Part shown: in pieces, positions 53,276 to 62,090 of the stretch
How the letters are laid out: each line of letters opens with the position of its first letter
How positions within the stretch are numbered: position 1 is the first letter of the stretch
Assembly (NCBI RefSeq): GCF_008477545.1
Contig: NZ_VORA01000002.1
Location: 744,001 to 808,000 of the forward strand
Length of the DNA: 64,000 nucleotides
Source of the DNA: Roseibium aestuarii
Lineage (GTDB): Bacteria > Pseudomonadota > Alphaproteobacteria > Rhizobiales > Stappiaceae
Direction: 5' to 3'
Program-made: the position numbers and the translations under genes
The notes under the pieces: generated by a model
The model's database searches: none
What the model was told of the DNA's origin: nothing
What the model saw: the letters and a program-made list of their open reading frames with translations, nothing else

Positions 53276-53979
53276 GCGCCCTTCTGACCATGAGCGCCGT
53301 CACCGGCGGCTATGGCGATGCCGACATCCTGCAGCAGGTCTCCATGCATGTGGACCCGCGCGAGATCGTGGTCATCGTCGGCCCCAACGGCGCGGGCAAG
53401 TCCACCGCCATGAAGGCCGTCTTCGGCCTGCTCACCGTGCGCGGCGGCTCCATCGTCTTCGATGGTGATGACATCACCCGCTGGTCGCCGGACCGGATCG
53501 TCCAGCGCGGCATCTCCTATGTGCCGCAGGTCGACAACATCTTCCGGGAAATGTCGATCCACGAGAACCTGGAGATGGGCGCCTTCCTGAAGAAGGGTGA
53601 CCTGAGCGCGGCCTATGACCGGGTCTACACCCTCTTCCCCGACCTGAAGGAACGGCGCAAGACCCTGGCAGGCACCCTGTCGGGCGGTCAGCGCCAGATG
53701 GTTGCCATGGGCCGGGCCCTGATGCTCGACCCGAAGCTGCTGCTCCTCGACGAGCCGACCGCAGGCCTCTCGCCCAAGTACATGGAGCAGATCTTCCAGA
53801 TCTGCCGCAATGTGCGCGACACGGGCGTGGCCATCCTGCTGGTCGAGCAGCACGCGAAGCAGGCGCTCGCCTTTGCCGATCGCGGCTATGTCCTGGCTTC
53901 CGGCCAGAACCGCCACGAGGGCACGGGCGCCGATCTCCTCGCCGACCGTGAGGTCGCCGAAATGTTCCTCGGCGGGTGA
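53272..53979 (+). CDS. livF: Liv-type ABC transporter ATPase 2 (LivF-like)
   Basis: 235 residues. Walker A GPNGAGKST, GISYVPQVDNIFREMSIHENL, signature TLSGGQRQMVAMGRALM, Walker B KLLLLDEPTAGLSP. Starts in the livG stop (ATGA). Confidence 0.9.
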   Translation: MSALLTMSAVTGGYGDADILQQVSMHVDPREIVVIVGPNGAGKSTAMKAVFGLLTVRGGSIVFDGDDITRWSPDRIVQRGISYVPQVDNIFREMSIHENLEMGAFLKKGDLSAAYDRVYTLFPDLKERRKTLAGTLSGGQRQMVAMGRALMLDPKLLLLDEPTAGLSPKYMEQIFQICRNVRDTGVAILLVEQHAKQALAFADRGYVLASGQNRHEGTGADLLADREVAEMFLGG

Positions 53980-53989
53980 GGACGACATC

Positions 53990-54859
53990 ATGGACATGCT
54001 TGAACTTCTGAACTTCTACATCATCCCGGGCCTGGTCCTGGGGTCCATCTATGCGCTCGGCGCCATCGGCATCACGCTGATCTACGCCATCCTGCGCTAT
54101 TCCCACCTGGCCCACGGCGATCTGGCAACGCTTGGCGCCTTCATTGCGCTGGCCCTGGTGCAGGCGGGTGCCCCGCTTCTTGTCGCCCTGCCCGCGACCA
54201 TGGCCCTGACCGCCCTGATCGCCATCGGCATCGACAAGGGCTTCTATGCCCATCTGCGCGACCGGCCGAAGATCATCACCGTCATGTCGTCGCTCGGCAT
54301 CGCCCTGATGATCCGCGCCGTGGTGCAGGTCGTCTGGGGCGTGGATGCGGAAACCTATTCGCGCGGCATCGTGCGGCCCGAGGTCTACTGGGGTCTGCGC
54401 ATCAAGGACCGGGAACTCTGGACCCTTGCCTTCCTGATCGCCGCCGTTGTCGTGCTGCAGCTCTTCCTCGCCCGCTCCAAGTGGGGCAAGGCCATGCGCG
54501 CCATGTCCGACAACCCCAACCTGGCGCTGCTGTCGGGCATCGACAACCGCAAGGTCATCATGCTGACCTGGATCATCGCCGGCGGCCTCTGCGCCGCTTC
54601 GGGGGTCTTCCTCGGCCTCAACACCGAGCTCAAGTCCATGATGGGCTGGGGCATGCTTCTGCCCATGTTCGCCGCCGCCGTTCTCGGCGGGGTCGGCCGG
54701 GTCGAGGGCGCGGTTCTCGGCGGGCTGATCGTCGGTCTGGCGGAAGAACTCTCGGTTCTGGTGCTGCCGGGCGAATACAAGGCCGCCATGGCCTTCGCCA
54801 TCCTGCTCTTCATGCTGCTGGTGCGCCCCACGGGGCTGCTCCGCGGCAAGGTCCTTTAA
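53990..54859 (+). CDS. livH: Liv-type ABC transporter permease 1 (LivH-like)
   Basis: 289 residues, about eight membrane helices. NFYIIPGLVLGSIYALGAIGITLIYAILRYSH and the EAA-like loop KAMRAMSDNPNLALLSGID are LivH features; GGVGRVEGAVLGGLIVGLAEE follows. Ten bases after livF. Confidence 0.9.
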   Translation: MDMLELLNFYIIPGLVLGSIYALGAIGITLIYAILRYSHLAHGDLATLGAFIALALVQAGAPLLVALPATMALTALIAIGIDKGFYAHLRDRPKIITVMSSLGIALMIRAVVQVVWGVDAETYSRGIVRPEVYWGLRIKDRELWTLAFLIAAVVVLQLFLARSKWGKAMRAMSDNPNLALLSGIDNRKVIMLTWIIAGGLCAASGVFLGLNTELKSMMGWGMLLPMFAAAVLGGVGRVEGAVLGGLIVGLAEELSVLVLPGEYKAAMAFAILLFMLLVRPTGLLRGKVL

Positions 54860-54872
54860 GGGGGAGACGACG

Positions 54873-55829
54873 ATGGAACTTGCAGGTCTCCTCAACTACG
54901 CCCTCTTCATGGGCATCTTCATCGGCATCTATGCGCTGCTCGCCCTGGGCCTGAACATCCAGTGGGGCTTTGCCGGTCTCTTCAACGCAGGCATCGCCGG
55001 CTTCTTCGCCGTCGGGGCCTACACCTCGGCCATCGTGACGACGGCCGCAGCAGAAGGGCGCATCGGCGGCTTCGACATGCCGCTGCTGCTCGGCTGGCTG
55101 GCGGCCATGGTCGCCGCCGGACTGATCGCCTGGCCGATCGGCAAGATCTGTCTGCGCTTCCGCTCGGACTATCTGGCCATCGCCACCATCGGCGTGGCGG
55201 AAATCATCCGCCTCGTGGTGAAGTCGGAGCCGGAGCTCACCAACGGCGCCCGGGGCATCACCGCCATTCCCCGCCCCTTCGGCGATCTCGACTATGCCCT
55301 GTCGCAGATGGCCTATCTCGCCATTGTCGCCGTCGTGCTGCTCGTCGCCTATCTGATGGTCGAGCGCCAGTTCAACGCGCCCTGGGGCCGCATGATGCGC
55401 GCCATCCGCGACAACGAGCTGGCCGCCCGCGCCATGGGCAAGGCCATCGAGCGTCGGCGGCTGGAGGCCTTCATCTTCGGTGCCGCCCTCATGGGGCTCG
55501 GCGGGGCGCTCTTTGCCCACTTCAACCGTTCGATCACCCCTGAGGCCATCGACCCGATGGTCGCCACCTTCCTCGTCTGGATCATGCTGATCCTCGGCGG
55601 CTCCGGCAACAATCGCGGCGCCATTCTCGGCACCGCCGTGGTGTGGATCATCTGGTCCATGTCGGAGATTGCAACCGACCAGCTTCCGTCCGAATATGCG
55701 GTGAAGGCGAAATACATCCGGCTCTTCCTGATCGGCCTGATGCTGCAGCTCGTGCTCAGGTTCCGTCCCGACGGTCTGCTGCCCGAGCCCCTGCGCGGCG
55801 CGGCCAGATCCGATCAGGACGCCCGATGA
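54873..55829 (+). CDS. livM: Liv-type ABC transporter permease 2 (LivM-like)
   Basis: 318 residues, about nine membrane helices. ALGLNIQWGFAGLFNAGIAGFFAVGAY, RFRSDYLAIATIGVAEIIRL and the loop MRAIRDNELAARAMGKAIE are typical. GGGGGAGA precedes the ATG. Confidence 0.9.
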   Translation: MELAGLLNYALFMGIFIGIYALLALGLNIQWGFAGLFNAGIAGFFAVGAYTSAIVTTAAAEGRIGGFDMPLLLGWLAAMVAAGLIAWPIGKICLRFRSDYLAIATIGVAEIIRLVVKSEPELTNGARGITAIPRPFGDLDYALSQMAYLAIVAVVLLVAYLMVERQFNAPWGRMMRAIRDNELAARAMGKAIERRRLEAFIFGAALMGLGGALFAHFNRSITPEAIDPMVATFLVWIMLILGGSGNNRGAILGTAVVWIIWSMSEIATDQLPSEYAVKAKYIRLFLIGLMLQLVLRFRPDGLLPEPLRGAARSDQDAR

Positions 55830-55834
55830 CAATG

Positions 55835-55858
55835 CGCCGCCGGCAAGAACCGGCGGCG
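55835..55858 (+). promoter_or_regulatory. Hairpin before the binding-protein gene
   Basis: CGCCGCCGG-N6-CCGGCGGCG, directly after the livM stop and about 32 bases before the binding-protein ATG. Likely an mRNA 5'-stabilising hairpin that favours binding-protein expression. Confidence 0.5.
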
Positions 55859-55890
55859 GCAAGTACCCACGTGTGGAGGTAAGTACAGTT

Positions 55891-57093
55891 ATGAAGACCA
55901 AAGCTCTCGCCCTTGTCGGTGGCCTGATGGCCGCAACCGCTCTGGCCGCAGCCCCGGCAAAGGCCGACGTCAAGATCGGTCTGCTCGGCGGCGTTTCCGG
56001 CCCGATCGCGGCCATGGCTCCGGCCATGATCGACGCGGCCCAGCTGGCCTTCGCCCAGGTCAATGAACAGGGGGGCATTCTGGCAGGCGAAAAGCTCGTC
56101 GGCGTGGTCGGCGACAGCGCCTGCAGCCCCCAGGGCGGCACCGACGCGGCCACCAAGGCCGTGAACATCGAAGGCGTGGTGGCCGTGGTCGGCCCCCATT
56201 GCTCCGGTGCTGTGCTCGCCGCTGCAGGCTCCGTGACCGTTCCGGCCGGCATCGCCATGGTGACCCCGTCCGGCACCTCGCCGGAAATCTCCGGCCTGGA
56301 CGACAAGGACACCGTCTTCCGTACCGTGCCCTCCGATGACTATCAGGGCCGTGCGCTCGCCCGCACCCTGAAGGAACAGGGTTACGCCAAGGTCGCCGTG
56401 GCCTATCTGAACAACGACTACGGCACCGGCCTCGCCAATGCCTTCAAGGCCGAGTTCGAAGCCCAGGGCGGCGAAGTCGCAGGCTTTGCAGCCCATGAAG
56501 CCGACAAGGCCTCCTACCGCTCCAACCTGGCCGACCTGTCCAGCGGCGGCGCCGACACCCTCGTCATCTTCGACTACGGCGACGGCACCGGCCTGACCAT
56601 CCTGCGCCAGGCTCTCGAAAACGGCTTCTTCGAGAAGTTCGTTGGCGGCGACGGCATGAAGTCCGACGCCCTGTTCAAGGAACTGGGCTCCGACAACCTG
56701 ACCACCTTCGTCGCTTCCTCCCCGGTTGGCGAGAAGTCTGACGCCCTCGACGTCTTCAACGAAGCCTTCAAGGCGGCTGGCGGCGATCCGGATGCGATCT
56801 TCGTCAACACCTCCTATGACGCCGCCTTCCTGCTGGCTCTGGCCGTGGAAAAGGCCGGTGGCGACAAGGCCGGCGTCGCAGCCGCCCTGCGCGAAGTCTC
56901 CAACGGCGAAGGCGAAGCCATCCTTCCGGGCGAATGGGCCAAGGCCAAGGCGCTGATCGCCGAAGGCAAGGCCATCGACTACAAGGGCGCTGCCGGCGAC
57001 CACAACTTCGACGCCAACGGCGACGTACCGGGCACCTACGCCCTGTTCAAGATCGAAGGCGATGCCTTCACCGTCGTGAGCGAAATGAAGTAA
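55891..57093 (+). CDS. livK: Liv-type ABC transporter periplasmic binding protein (LivK-like)
   Basis: 400 residues with a Sec signal (LALVGGLMAATALAAAPAKA). Type-1 periplasmic fold: VKIGLLGGVSGPIAAMAPAMIDAAQLAFAQVN, VVGPHCSGAVLAAAG, TPSGTSPEISGL, VAYLNNDYGTGLANAF and FVNTSYDAAFLLALAVEKAGG. It is the ligand-specific part of the importer; kynurenine, formylkynurenine or tryptophan are guesses from context. GGAGGT precedes the ATG by ten bases. Confidence 0.9.
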   Translation: MKTKALALVGGLMAATALAAAPAKADVKIGLLGGVSGPIAAMAPAMIDAAQLAFAQVNEQGGILAGEKLVGVVGDSACSPQGGTDAATKAVNIEGVVAVVGPHCSGAVLAAAGSVTVPAGIAMVTPSGTSPEISGLDDKDTVFRTVPSDDYQGRALARTLKEQGYAKVAVAYLNNDYGTGLANAFKAEFEAQGGEVAGFAAHEADKASYRSNLADLSSGGADTLVIFDYGDGTGLTILRQALENGFFEKFVGGDGMKSDALFKELGSDNLTTFVASSPVGEKSDALDVFNEAFKAAGGDPDAIFVNTSYDAAFLLALAVEKAGGDKAGVAAALREVSNGEGEAILPGEWAKAKALIAEGKAIDYKGAAGDHNFDANGDVPGTYALFKIEGDAFTVVSEMK

Positions 57094-57117
57094 GCCGATC
57101 CCCGCATCGACACTGCG

Positions 57118-57150
57118 AAACCGGCGGCCCCTCGGCCGCCGGTTTTGTTT
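57118..57150 (+). terminator. Rho-independent terminator of the kyn-liv operon
   Basis: AAACCGGCGGCC-CCTC-GGCCGCCGGTTT, perfect 12-base stem, then TGTTTT; 24 bases after the last stop. Confidence 0.9.
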
Positions 57151-57222
57151 TGGGGAAAGGCTCAGGCTTGAGCCCCCTCCTTCCGCAGAAAACCGCAGTG
57201 AACCCGCCCCCGCCCCTTCGGG

Positions 57223-57305
57223 CCAACCTCTCCCAAGCCTGGGAGAGGTATTAGCCCCTGCGGCAACGCCAGGCACCACCAACCTCTCCCAAGCCTGGGA
57301 GAGGT
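57223..57305. repeat. Two copies of a 27-base palindromic repeat
   Basis: A 27-base unit with core CCTCTCCCA-AGCC-TGGGAGAGG occurs at 57223-57249 and 57279-57305, identical in both. The 410-base gap between the kyn-liv terminator region and the next gene (57094-57503) holds no gene and is filled by such elements (REP-like). Confidence 0.75.
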
Positions 57306-57366
57306 CGGAGCAACGCTCCGGGTGAGGGTTGCCAGCCGGAACCAAAAGCCTCTCCTCTCCCGCCTT

Positions 57367-57452
57367 CCCGGACGAGGCGCAAGCCGAAGATCCGGGATCT
57401 AGTAGCCGAGGCCCTATCCCCAACGGACGGACGCATTGGTCCCGGCTCAAGG
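57367..57452. repeat. Further intergenic palindromes
   Basis: CCCGGA ... TCCGGG (57367-57396), related to the element at 48731-48763, and TCCCGGC-N5-GCCGGGA (about 57434-57452). Both are of the kind spread through alphaproteobacterial intergenic DNA. Confidence 0.5.
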
Positions 57453-57503
57453 CCGGGACAGCGGACACGGGAGGAGCTGAGACATCGGGGCAAACAGGCG
57501 CCC

Positions 57504-58628
57504 TCACTCCACCGCAGAACTCAGCCCCATATCGCTCAGAAGCACGCTCTCGCCGGTACGCGCTGCCTCCTGGGCCGCAAGCCCCATCAGGACGGCCATG
57601 CGCCCGTCTTCCAAAGAGACCTCCGGCGCGGCCCGCTGGCCCCGCACCACCTCCAGGAAGCGCTGGTGCTGATAGAAGGTCGAGCCATTGTGGTCGCCCG
57701 CCTCCAGCAGGGTGGGATCGACCGGGATCGGCAGCACGCTCGGTCCCTTGGGATCACGCGGGCTGACGATGACCTGCGGCACCGGCGGCTCGCCCAGATG
57801 CTCGGGCCAGAACCGCCCCGGCCCCGGCACGAGCGCCTCGATCTTGCCCCTGGCGCCCACGGCGGAGATTTCCTCCTGATAGCGGGCCCCTTCGGCGAAC
57901 ATGCAGAGTTCCAGCAGCGCCCGCGCGCCATTCTCGAAGTCGACGATCACATAGCCATGGTCGAGGATGTCCGGCGTCTCCCCGTCATAGCGCTCGTCCA
58001 GATGATTGACCGCCTGCCCGGCGGAGGCCGACACGCGCACCGGCTCGGACTTCAGGATCAGCCGCATCAGATCGAAGAAATGGCAGCACTTCTCCACGAA
58101 GGTGCCGCCCGTGTTGCGGTTGAACCGGTTCCAGTCGCCCACCTTCTGCAGGAAGGGGAAGCGGTGTTCGCGGATGGTCAGCATGCGGATGCCGCCCGTG
58201 GCCTCTTCGGCCCGTGCCAGAAGCTCGGCGACCGGCGGCATGTAGCGATATTCCATCGCCACCCAGATCGGCGCTGGATAGGTGCCGCGGAAGGCGTCGA
58301 GACGCGCCATGTCGGCCGGGTCGGTGAAGAGCGGCTTTTCCACCAGCAGCGGCAGCGGCCGGGCGCGGCGAATCTCCTCCATCTGCTCCACGTGGCGGAA
58401 ATTCGGGCTGGCGATCAGCAGGCAGTCCAGCGCCGGTTCCGCGAGCAGCTCCGCAATGGAGCCGACGAAGCGGGCGCCGGGCACCAGCGCTGCCGCCTTC
58501 TCCCGCATCTGCGCATCCGGCTCGAAGATGACGCTGACCCTCGTGTCGGGCAGAAGCGCGATATTGCGCAGATGTTCCTGCCCCATCATTCCGCATCCGA
58601 TGACCCCGTAATGTGTCACGCTCGGCAT
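57504..58628 (-). CDS. Gfo/Idh/MocA-family oxidoreductase, SqgA-like NAD-dependent glycosidase candidate
   Basis: 374 residues. Rossmann start THYGVIGCGMMGQEHLRNIALL, the family EKP motif (LLVEKPLF), substrate-side residues in TGGTFVEKCCHFFDLMRLIL and HRFPFLQKVGDWNRFNRNTGG. Known members oxidise sugars or inositols; some (GH109, GH188/SqgA) use NAD transiently to hydrolyse glycosides. The neighbours (LLM monooxygenase, aldo/keto reductase, flavin reductase) are the core of sulfoquinovose desulfonation, and SqgA-type sulfoquinovosidases occur in such clusters that lack a classical GH31 enzyme. Placed after the GntR gene on the minus strand. Function as SqgA is inference. Confidence 0.75.
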   Translation of the reverse strand: MPSVTHYGVIGCGMMGQEHLRNIALLPDTRVSVIFEPDAQMREKAAALVPGARFVGSIAELLAEPALDCLLIASPNFRHVEQMEEIRRARPLPLLVEKPLFTDPADMARLDAFRGTYPAPIWVAMEYRYMPPVAELLARAEEATGGIRMLTIREHRFPFLQKVGDWNRFNRNTGGTFVEKCCHFFDLMRLILKSEPVRVSASAGQAVNHLDERYDGETPDILDHGYVIVDFENGARALLELCMFAEGARYQEEISAVGARGKIEALVPGPGRFWPEHLGEPPVPQVIVSPRDPKGPSVLPIPVDPTLLEAGDHNGSTFYQHQRFLEVVRGQRAAPEVSLEDGRMAVLMGLAAQEAARTGESVLLSDMGLSSAVE

Positions 58629-58703
58629 GTCTCACTCCCGTCTGACGGCCGTTTTCCGTCGGCCTTCTTGCTGTGATGTGTTTCAAGGTTCGGGCGCAAC
58701 GCC

Positions 58704-59414
58704 CTATTTCATGCGCTGCACGTAGAGCGCCCTGGAGGCGTCGAACCACGTGCGCGAGAACTCCACCGGCAACTCGTCCTGCGCCCAGCTGAAGCGCTCC
58801 ACGTAGCCGGCAGGCGTCCCGGCGGACAGATGGAACCGCTCGCCGCCCCAGGAGGGAATCGCGGCGACGCCGACCCGATCTTCGGCCCGGGAGATCCAGA
58901 ACCCGAGATGCAGCTTGTAATAGCGGTAGAGACTGTCGGAGAGCTTCGCCGCCTGGATCTCTCCGGCCGATCCGTCCAGCCAGATTTCCTCCAGCGCGAT
59001 CAGCGTTTCGTTCAGGTAGCGCAGGCGCCGGATCCGGCTGGCCCGCTCGGAACGCCCGAACTCTGGCAGATCGTCAGGCTTGCGCATCAGGTCGAGCGAG
59101 ATCACTTCGGCGCGGGGAAGGCCGCCGCCGCCCACCAGCTCCAGCCGGAACATGGAATAGACGCTCGCCACATTCGGCTGGTGGCGGATGTAGTTGCCCG
59201 ACCCCTGCAGCCGCTCCAGCAGCTTCTGCCGTTCCAGCTCCGCCAGCGCCTTGCGCAAGGTGCCGACCGAGATCCCCAGGGAAGCCGCCATCTCCCGTTC
59301 AGGCGGCAGGCGTTCGCCGTCGACAAGCCGCCCGGCGGCGATGTCCCGGATGAGGTTTTCGCTGATCTGAAGATAGATCGGGAGCGCGGTGGCAGACTGG
59401 CTGGGCGGGGTCAT
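58704..59414 (-). CDS. GntR-family transcriptional regulator with UTRA domain (HutC type)
   Basis: 236 residues. Winged helix at about 12-75 (LQISENLIRDIAAGRLVDGERLPPEREMAASLGISVGTLRKALAELERQKLLERLQGSG-type block, with LPPEREMAASLG), then a UTRA ligand domain (about 95-230; LRYLNETLIALEEIWLDG, DRVGVAAIPSWGGERF). HutC-type regulators respond to small sugar-phosphates, sugars or amino acids. Divergent from the monooxygenase operon and upstream of the Gfo/Idh/MocA gene, it probably controls both. Confidence 0.88.
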   Translation of the reverse strand: MTPPSQSATALPIYLQISENLIRDIAAGRLVDGERLPPEREMAASLGISVGTLRKALAELERQKLLERLQGSGNYIRHQPNVASVYSMFRLELVGGGGLPRAEVISLDLMRKPDDLPEFGRSERASRIRRLRYLNETLIALEEIWLDGSAGEIQAAKLSDSLYRYYKLHLGFWISRAEDRVGVAAIPSWGGERFHLSAGTPAGYVERFSWAQDELPVEFSRTWFDASRALYVQRMK

Positions 59415-59422
59415 GGGCTTGC

Positions 59423-59467
59423 GTGACGGTCACATGAAAAAATTGATACACTATTGATCTACATCAA
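59423..59467. promoter_or_regulatory. Divergent control region with a perfect FNR-type box
   Basis: Between the GntR gene and the monooxygenase operon lie GTGAC-G-GTCAC (59423-59433), which could bind the GntR protein, and TTGAT-CTAC-ATCAA (59454-59467), an exact match to the FNR/FixK/Anr consensus TTGAT-N4-ATCAA. The latter is centred about 57 bases before the monooxygenase ATG and 46 bases before the GntR ATG. A further TTGAT half-site is at 59443. Confidence 0.5.
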
Positions 59468-59517
59468 GGCGGATGATACGCAAGAGGAAATCGCACCAAA
59501 ATGACACGGGAGGGGAA

Positions 59518-60672
59518 ATGACCGTCGTACCGGTGACATCCGCCGATCTGGACGCAGCCGAGGTATCCTGGTTCGCAGCACTCTGCTCCGACGACTACCA
59601 GTTTCTCGGCGTACCCGACGGGACGCTCCGCTCGTCCTGGGAGCATTGCTCGCAGATCGTGAAGACTGCCGAAGACCTCGGTTTCCGCAACATCCTGTGC
59701 CCGTCCTCCTATCAGGTCGGTCAGGACACCCTGTCCTTCGTCGCCGGTTGCGCGCCCCTGACGGATCGCATCAACATGCTGGCGGCCGTGCGCTGCGGCG
59801 AGATGCAGCCGATCATGCTGGCCCGCACCATCGCGACCCTCGACCACATGCTGAAGGGCCGCCTGACCGTCAACATCATCTCCTCCGACTTCCCCGGCGA
59901 GAAGGCCGACAGCGCCTTTCGCTACCAGCGCTCGCGCGAAGTGGTGGAGATCCTCAAGCAGGCCTGGACCCGCGACGAGATCAATCACGAGGGCGAGGTC
60001 TATTCCTTCGCCAACGTCTCGACCGATCCCGCCCGCCCCTATCAGACCGGCGGCCCCCTGCTCTATTTCGGCGGCTACTCGCCGGATGCCCTCGAGCTCT
60101 GCGGCCAGCATTGCGACGTCTATCTGATGTGGCCCGAGAAGATGGATGAGCTCGCCGGCCGGATGAAGGCGGTCAATGCCGTGGCCGAACGCTATGGCCG
60201 CACCCTCGACTACGGTCTGCGCGTGCACATGATCGTGCGCGACACCGAGGCCGAAGCCCGTGAATATGCCGACTACATCGTCTCGAAGCTGGACGACGAC
60301 TATGGCCGCGCTATCCGCGAACGCGCCCTCGACGCCGGATCGCTGGGCGTCAGCCATCAGGCAAAGAACCGGGAACTCGCCGACCAGTATGGCTATGTGG
60401 AGCCCAACCTGTGGACCGGCGTCGGCCGGGCCCGCTCCGGCTGCGGCGCCGCCCTCGTCGGCTCCACCGATCAGGTCCTGTCCAAGATCGAGCAATACCG
60501 GAAGATGGGCATGCGCGCCTTCATCTTCTCCGGCTATCCGCATCTGGACGAGGCGAACCACTTCGGCACGAAGGTACTGCCGCAGCTGAAGACCTGCAGC
60601 CTGCCGGAGGCTTACGGCCGCGTGCCCGCCACCACCCCCAACACGCCGCTTGGCGCAGGAGAACGTCGCTGA
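59518..60672 (+). CDS. LLM-class flavin-dependent monooxygenase, sulfonate (SsuD/SmoC)-like
   Basis: 384 residues, bacterial-luciferase TIM barrel that uses FMNH2 and O2. SsuD-like stretches: VKTAEDLGFRNILCPSSYQVGQDTLSFVAGCA, AAVRCGEMQPIMLARTIATLDHMLKGRLTVNIISSDFPGE (substrate/flavin region) and LVGSTDQVLSKIEQYRKMGMRAFIFSGYPHLDEA at the end. Such enzymes cleave C-S bonds of alkanesulfonates to aldehyde plus sulfite; SmoC does so on sulfoquinovose. The aldo/keto reductase and flavin reductase directly downstream complete the pattern. The ATG at 59518 follows GGGAGGGG; 59473 is less likely. Confidence 0.82.
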   Translation: MTVVPVTSADLDAAEVSWFAALCSDDYQFLGVPDGTLRSSWEHCSQIVKTAEDLGFRNILCPSSYQVGQDTLSFVAGCAPLTDRINMLAAVRCGEMQPIMLARTIATLDHMLKGRLTVNIISSDFPGEKADSAFRYQRSREVVEILKQAWTRDEINHEGEVYSFANVSTDPARPYQTGGPLLYFGGYSPDALELCGQHCDVYLMWPEKMDELAGRMKAVNAVAERYGRTLDYGLRVHMIVRDTEAEAREYADYIVSKLDDDYGRAIRERALDAGSLGVSHQAKNRELADQYGYVEPNLWTGVGRARSGCGAALVGSTDQVLSKIEQYRKMGMRAFIFSGYPHLDEANHFGTKVLPQLKTCSLPEAYGRVPATTPNTPLGAGERR

Positions 60673-61562
60673 TGCAGCGGATCGCGATCACCCCGGACTT
60701 CGACTTCAGCCGTCTCGTCTATGGCATGTGGCGGCTCGGCGACGATGCTGATACGTCGCCGGCCCATGTGGAAGCCAAGATCCAGGCCTGTCTGGATCAG
60801 GGTATCACCACCTTCGATCAGGCCGACATCTACGGCGGCTATCAGGCCGAAGCCATTCTCGGCGGCGCGCTGAAGGCCAATCCGGCCCTGCGCCAGCGCA
60901 TGGAGATCGTCACCAAATGCGGCATCGTCGCCCCAGCCGGCCGTCACGCGGCCGCTCAGGTGAAGCATTACGACACCTCCCGCGCCCATATCGAGGCCTC
61001 CGTCGACCAGTCCCTGACCGACATGGGCATCGACACGATCGACCTGCTGCTGATCCATCGCCCCGATCCCTTCATGGATCCGGCCGAGACCGGCGCAACC
61101 CTTGACGGCCTGGTGAAGAGCGGCAAGGTCCGCGCGGTCGGCGTCTCCAACTTCCGCCCCTGGGACTGGGAGCTCCTGCAGGCGGCAATGGAGACCCGGC
61201 TCGCCACGAACCAGATCGAGATCAGCCTCGGCGAGATCCGTCCCTTCACCAATGGGGACTTGGCGTTCCACCAGCGTCACGGTACGCCGCTCATGGCCTG
61301 GTCGCCGCTCGGCGGTGGCAGCCTGATGACCGGGTCCGGCCCGCTCGCTGCCCTGATGGACGAGATCGCCGCCGCACAGGGCGTGGACCGTGCAGCGGTC
61401 GCCATCGCCTTCCTGCTTGCCCACCCGGCCGGGCTTCTGCCGGTTCTGGGAACCAACAACCTGGAGCGTATCGGGCGGATTTCCGAGGCCCTGTCGGTCA
61501 CCCTCGACCGGCAGAGCTGGTTCCGCCTCTATGAAGCAGCCCTTGGATCGGAGGTGCCATGA
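60672..61562 (+). CDS. Aldo/keto reductase (YdhF/SmoB-like)
   Basis: 296 residues. AKR tetrad visible: Asp and Tyr in FDQADIYGGYQAE, Lys in VTKCGI, His in LLLIHRPDPF; NADPH site in GVSNFRPW and PVLGTNNLERI. In the sulfo-SMO pathway an AKR reduces 6-oxo-glucose, the product of SQ desulfonation, to glucose. Its ATG shares a base with the monooxygenase stop and it overlaps the flavin reductase by four bases, so the three are translated together. Confidence 0.85.
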   Translation: MQRIAITPDFDFSRLVYGMWRLGDDADTSPAHVEAKIQACLDQGITTFDQADIYGGYQAEAILGGALKANPALRQRMEIVTKCGIVAPAGRHAAAQVKHYDTSRAHIEASVDQSLTDMGIDTIDLLLIHRPDPFMDPAETGATLDGLVKSGKVRAVGVSNFRPWDWELLQAAMETRLATNQIEISLGEIRPFTNGDLAFHQRHGTPLMAWSPLGGGSLMTGSGPLAALMDEIAAAQGVDRAAVAIAFLLAHPAGLLPVLGTNNLERIGRISEALSVTLDRQSWFRLYEAALGSEVP

Positions 61563-62086
61563 TGTCGATGATGTCCCCGGATCATCCGGTGACCTTCCAG
61601 CCGGATGGTCAGAACACCCGCTTGCTGCGGGACGCCTTTGGGCGCTTCGCCACCGGCGTGACCGTGGTCACGGCGCCTTCGGCGGATGGCCCTGTCGGGA
61701 TCACCGCCAACAGCTTCTCGTCGGTCTCTCTCGATCCGCCACTGGTTCTGTGGGCGCCCGACAAGACCTCGCGCCGCTTCCAGTATTTCGAGGCGGCCGA
61801 GCATTACGCCATCCACGTGCTCAGCAACGAGCAGGCGGCCCTGTGCCAGGGCTTTGCCCGCAACGCCCACGCCTTCGAGGCGCTGGATTTCGGGCTGAAC
61901 GAGCACGGCGTGCCGCTGATCGAAAACTGTCTGGCGCGGTTCGAGTGCGCTAGATTCGCAGCCTATGAAGGCGGCGATCATCTGATCGTCCTGGGTCGGG
62001 TGGTAAAAGCCGAGATGCGGGACGGCGATGCCCTCACCTTCTTCGCAGGAAAGCTGGGACAGGTGCCTCTGCGGGCCGACAACTGA
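61559..62086 (+). CDS. Flavin reductase-like protein (FMN partner of the monooxygenase)
   Basis: 175 residues of the flavin reductase-like (HpaC/split-barrel) family: LRDAFGRFATGVTVVTAPSADGPVGITANSFSSVSLDPPLVLWAPDK-type start (GITANSFSSVSLDPP is diagnostic) and FHG-like ending replaced by FFAGKLGQV. It should supply reduced FMN to the LLM enzyme, the SmoA role. Confidence 0.88.
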   Translation: MMSMMSPDHPVTFQPDGQNTRLLRDAFGRFATGVTVVTAPSADGPVGITANSFSSVSLDPPLVLWAPDKTSRRFQYFEAAEHYAIHVLSNEQAALCQGFARNAHAFEALDFGLNEHGVPLIENCLARFECARFAAYEGGDHLIVLGRVVKAEMRDGDALTFFAGKLGQVPLRADN

Positions 62087-62090
62087 AGCT

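Noticed and set aside
57223-57305. Palindrome pair as a CRISPR array
   Set aside because: Only two repeats, strongly self-complementary over their full length, no cas genes nearby.
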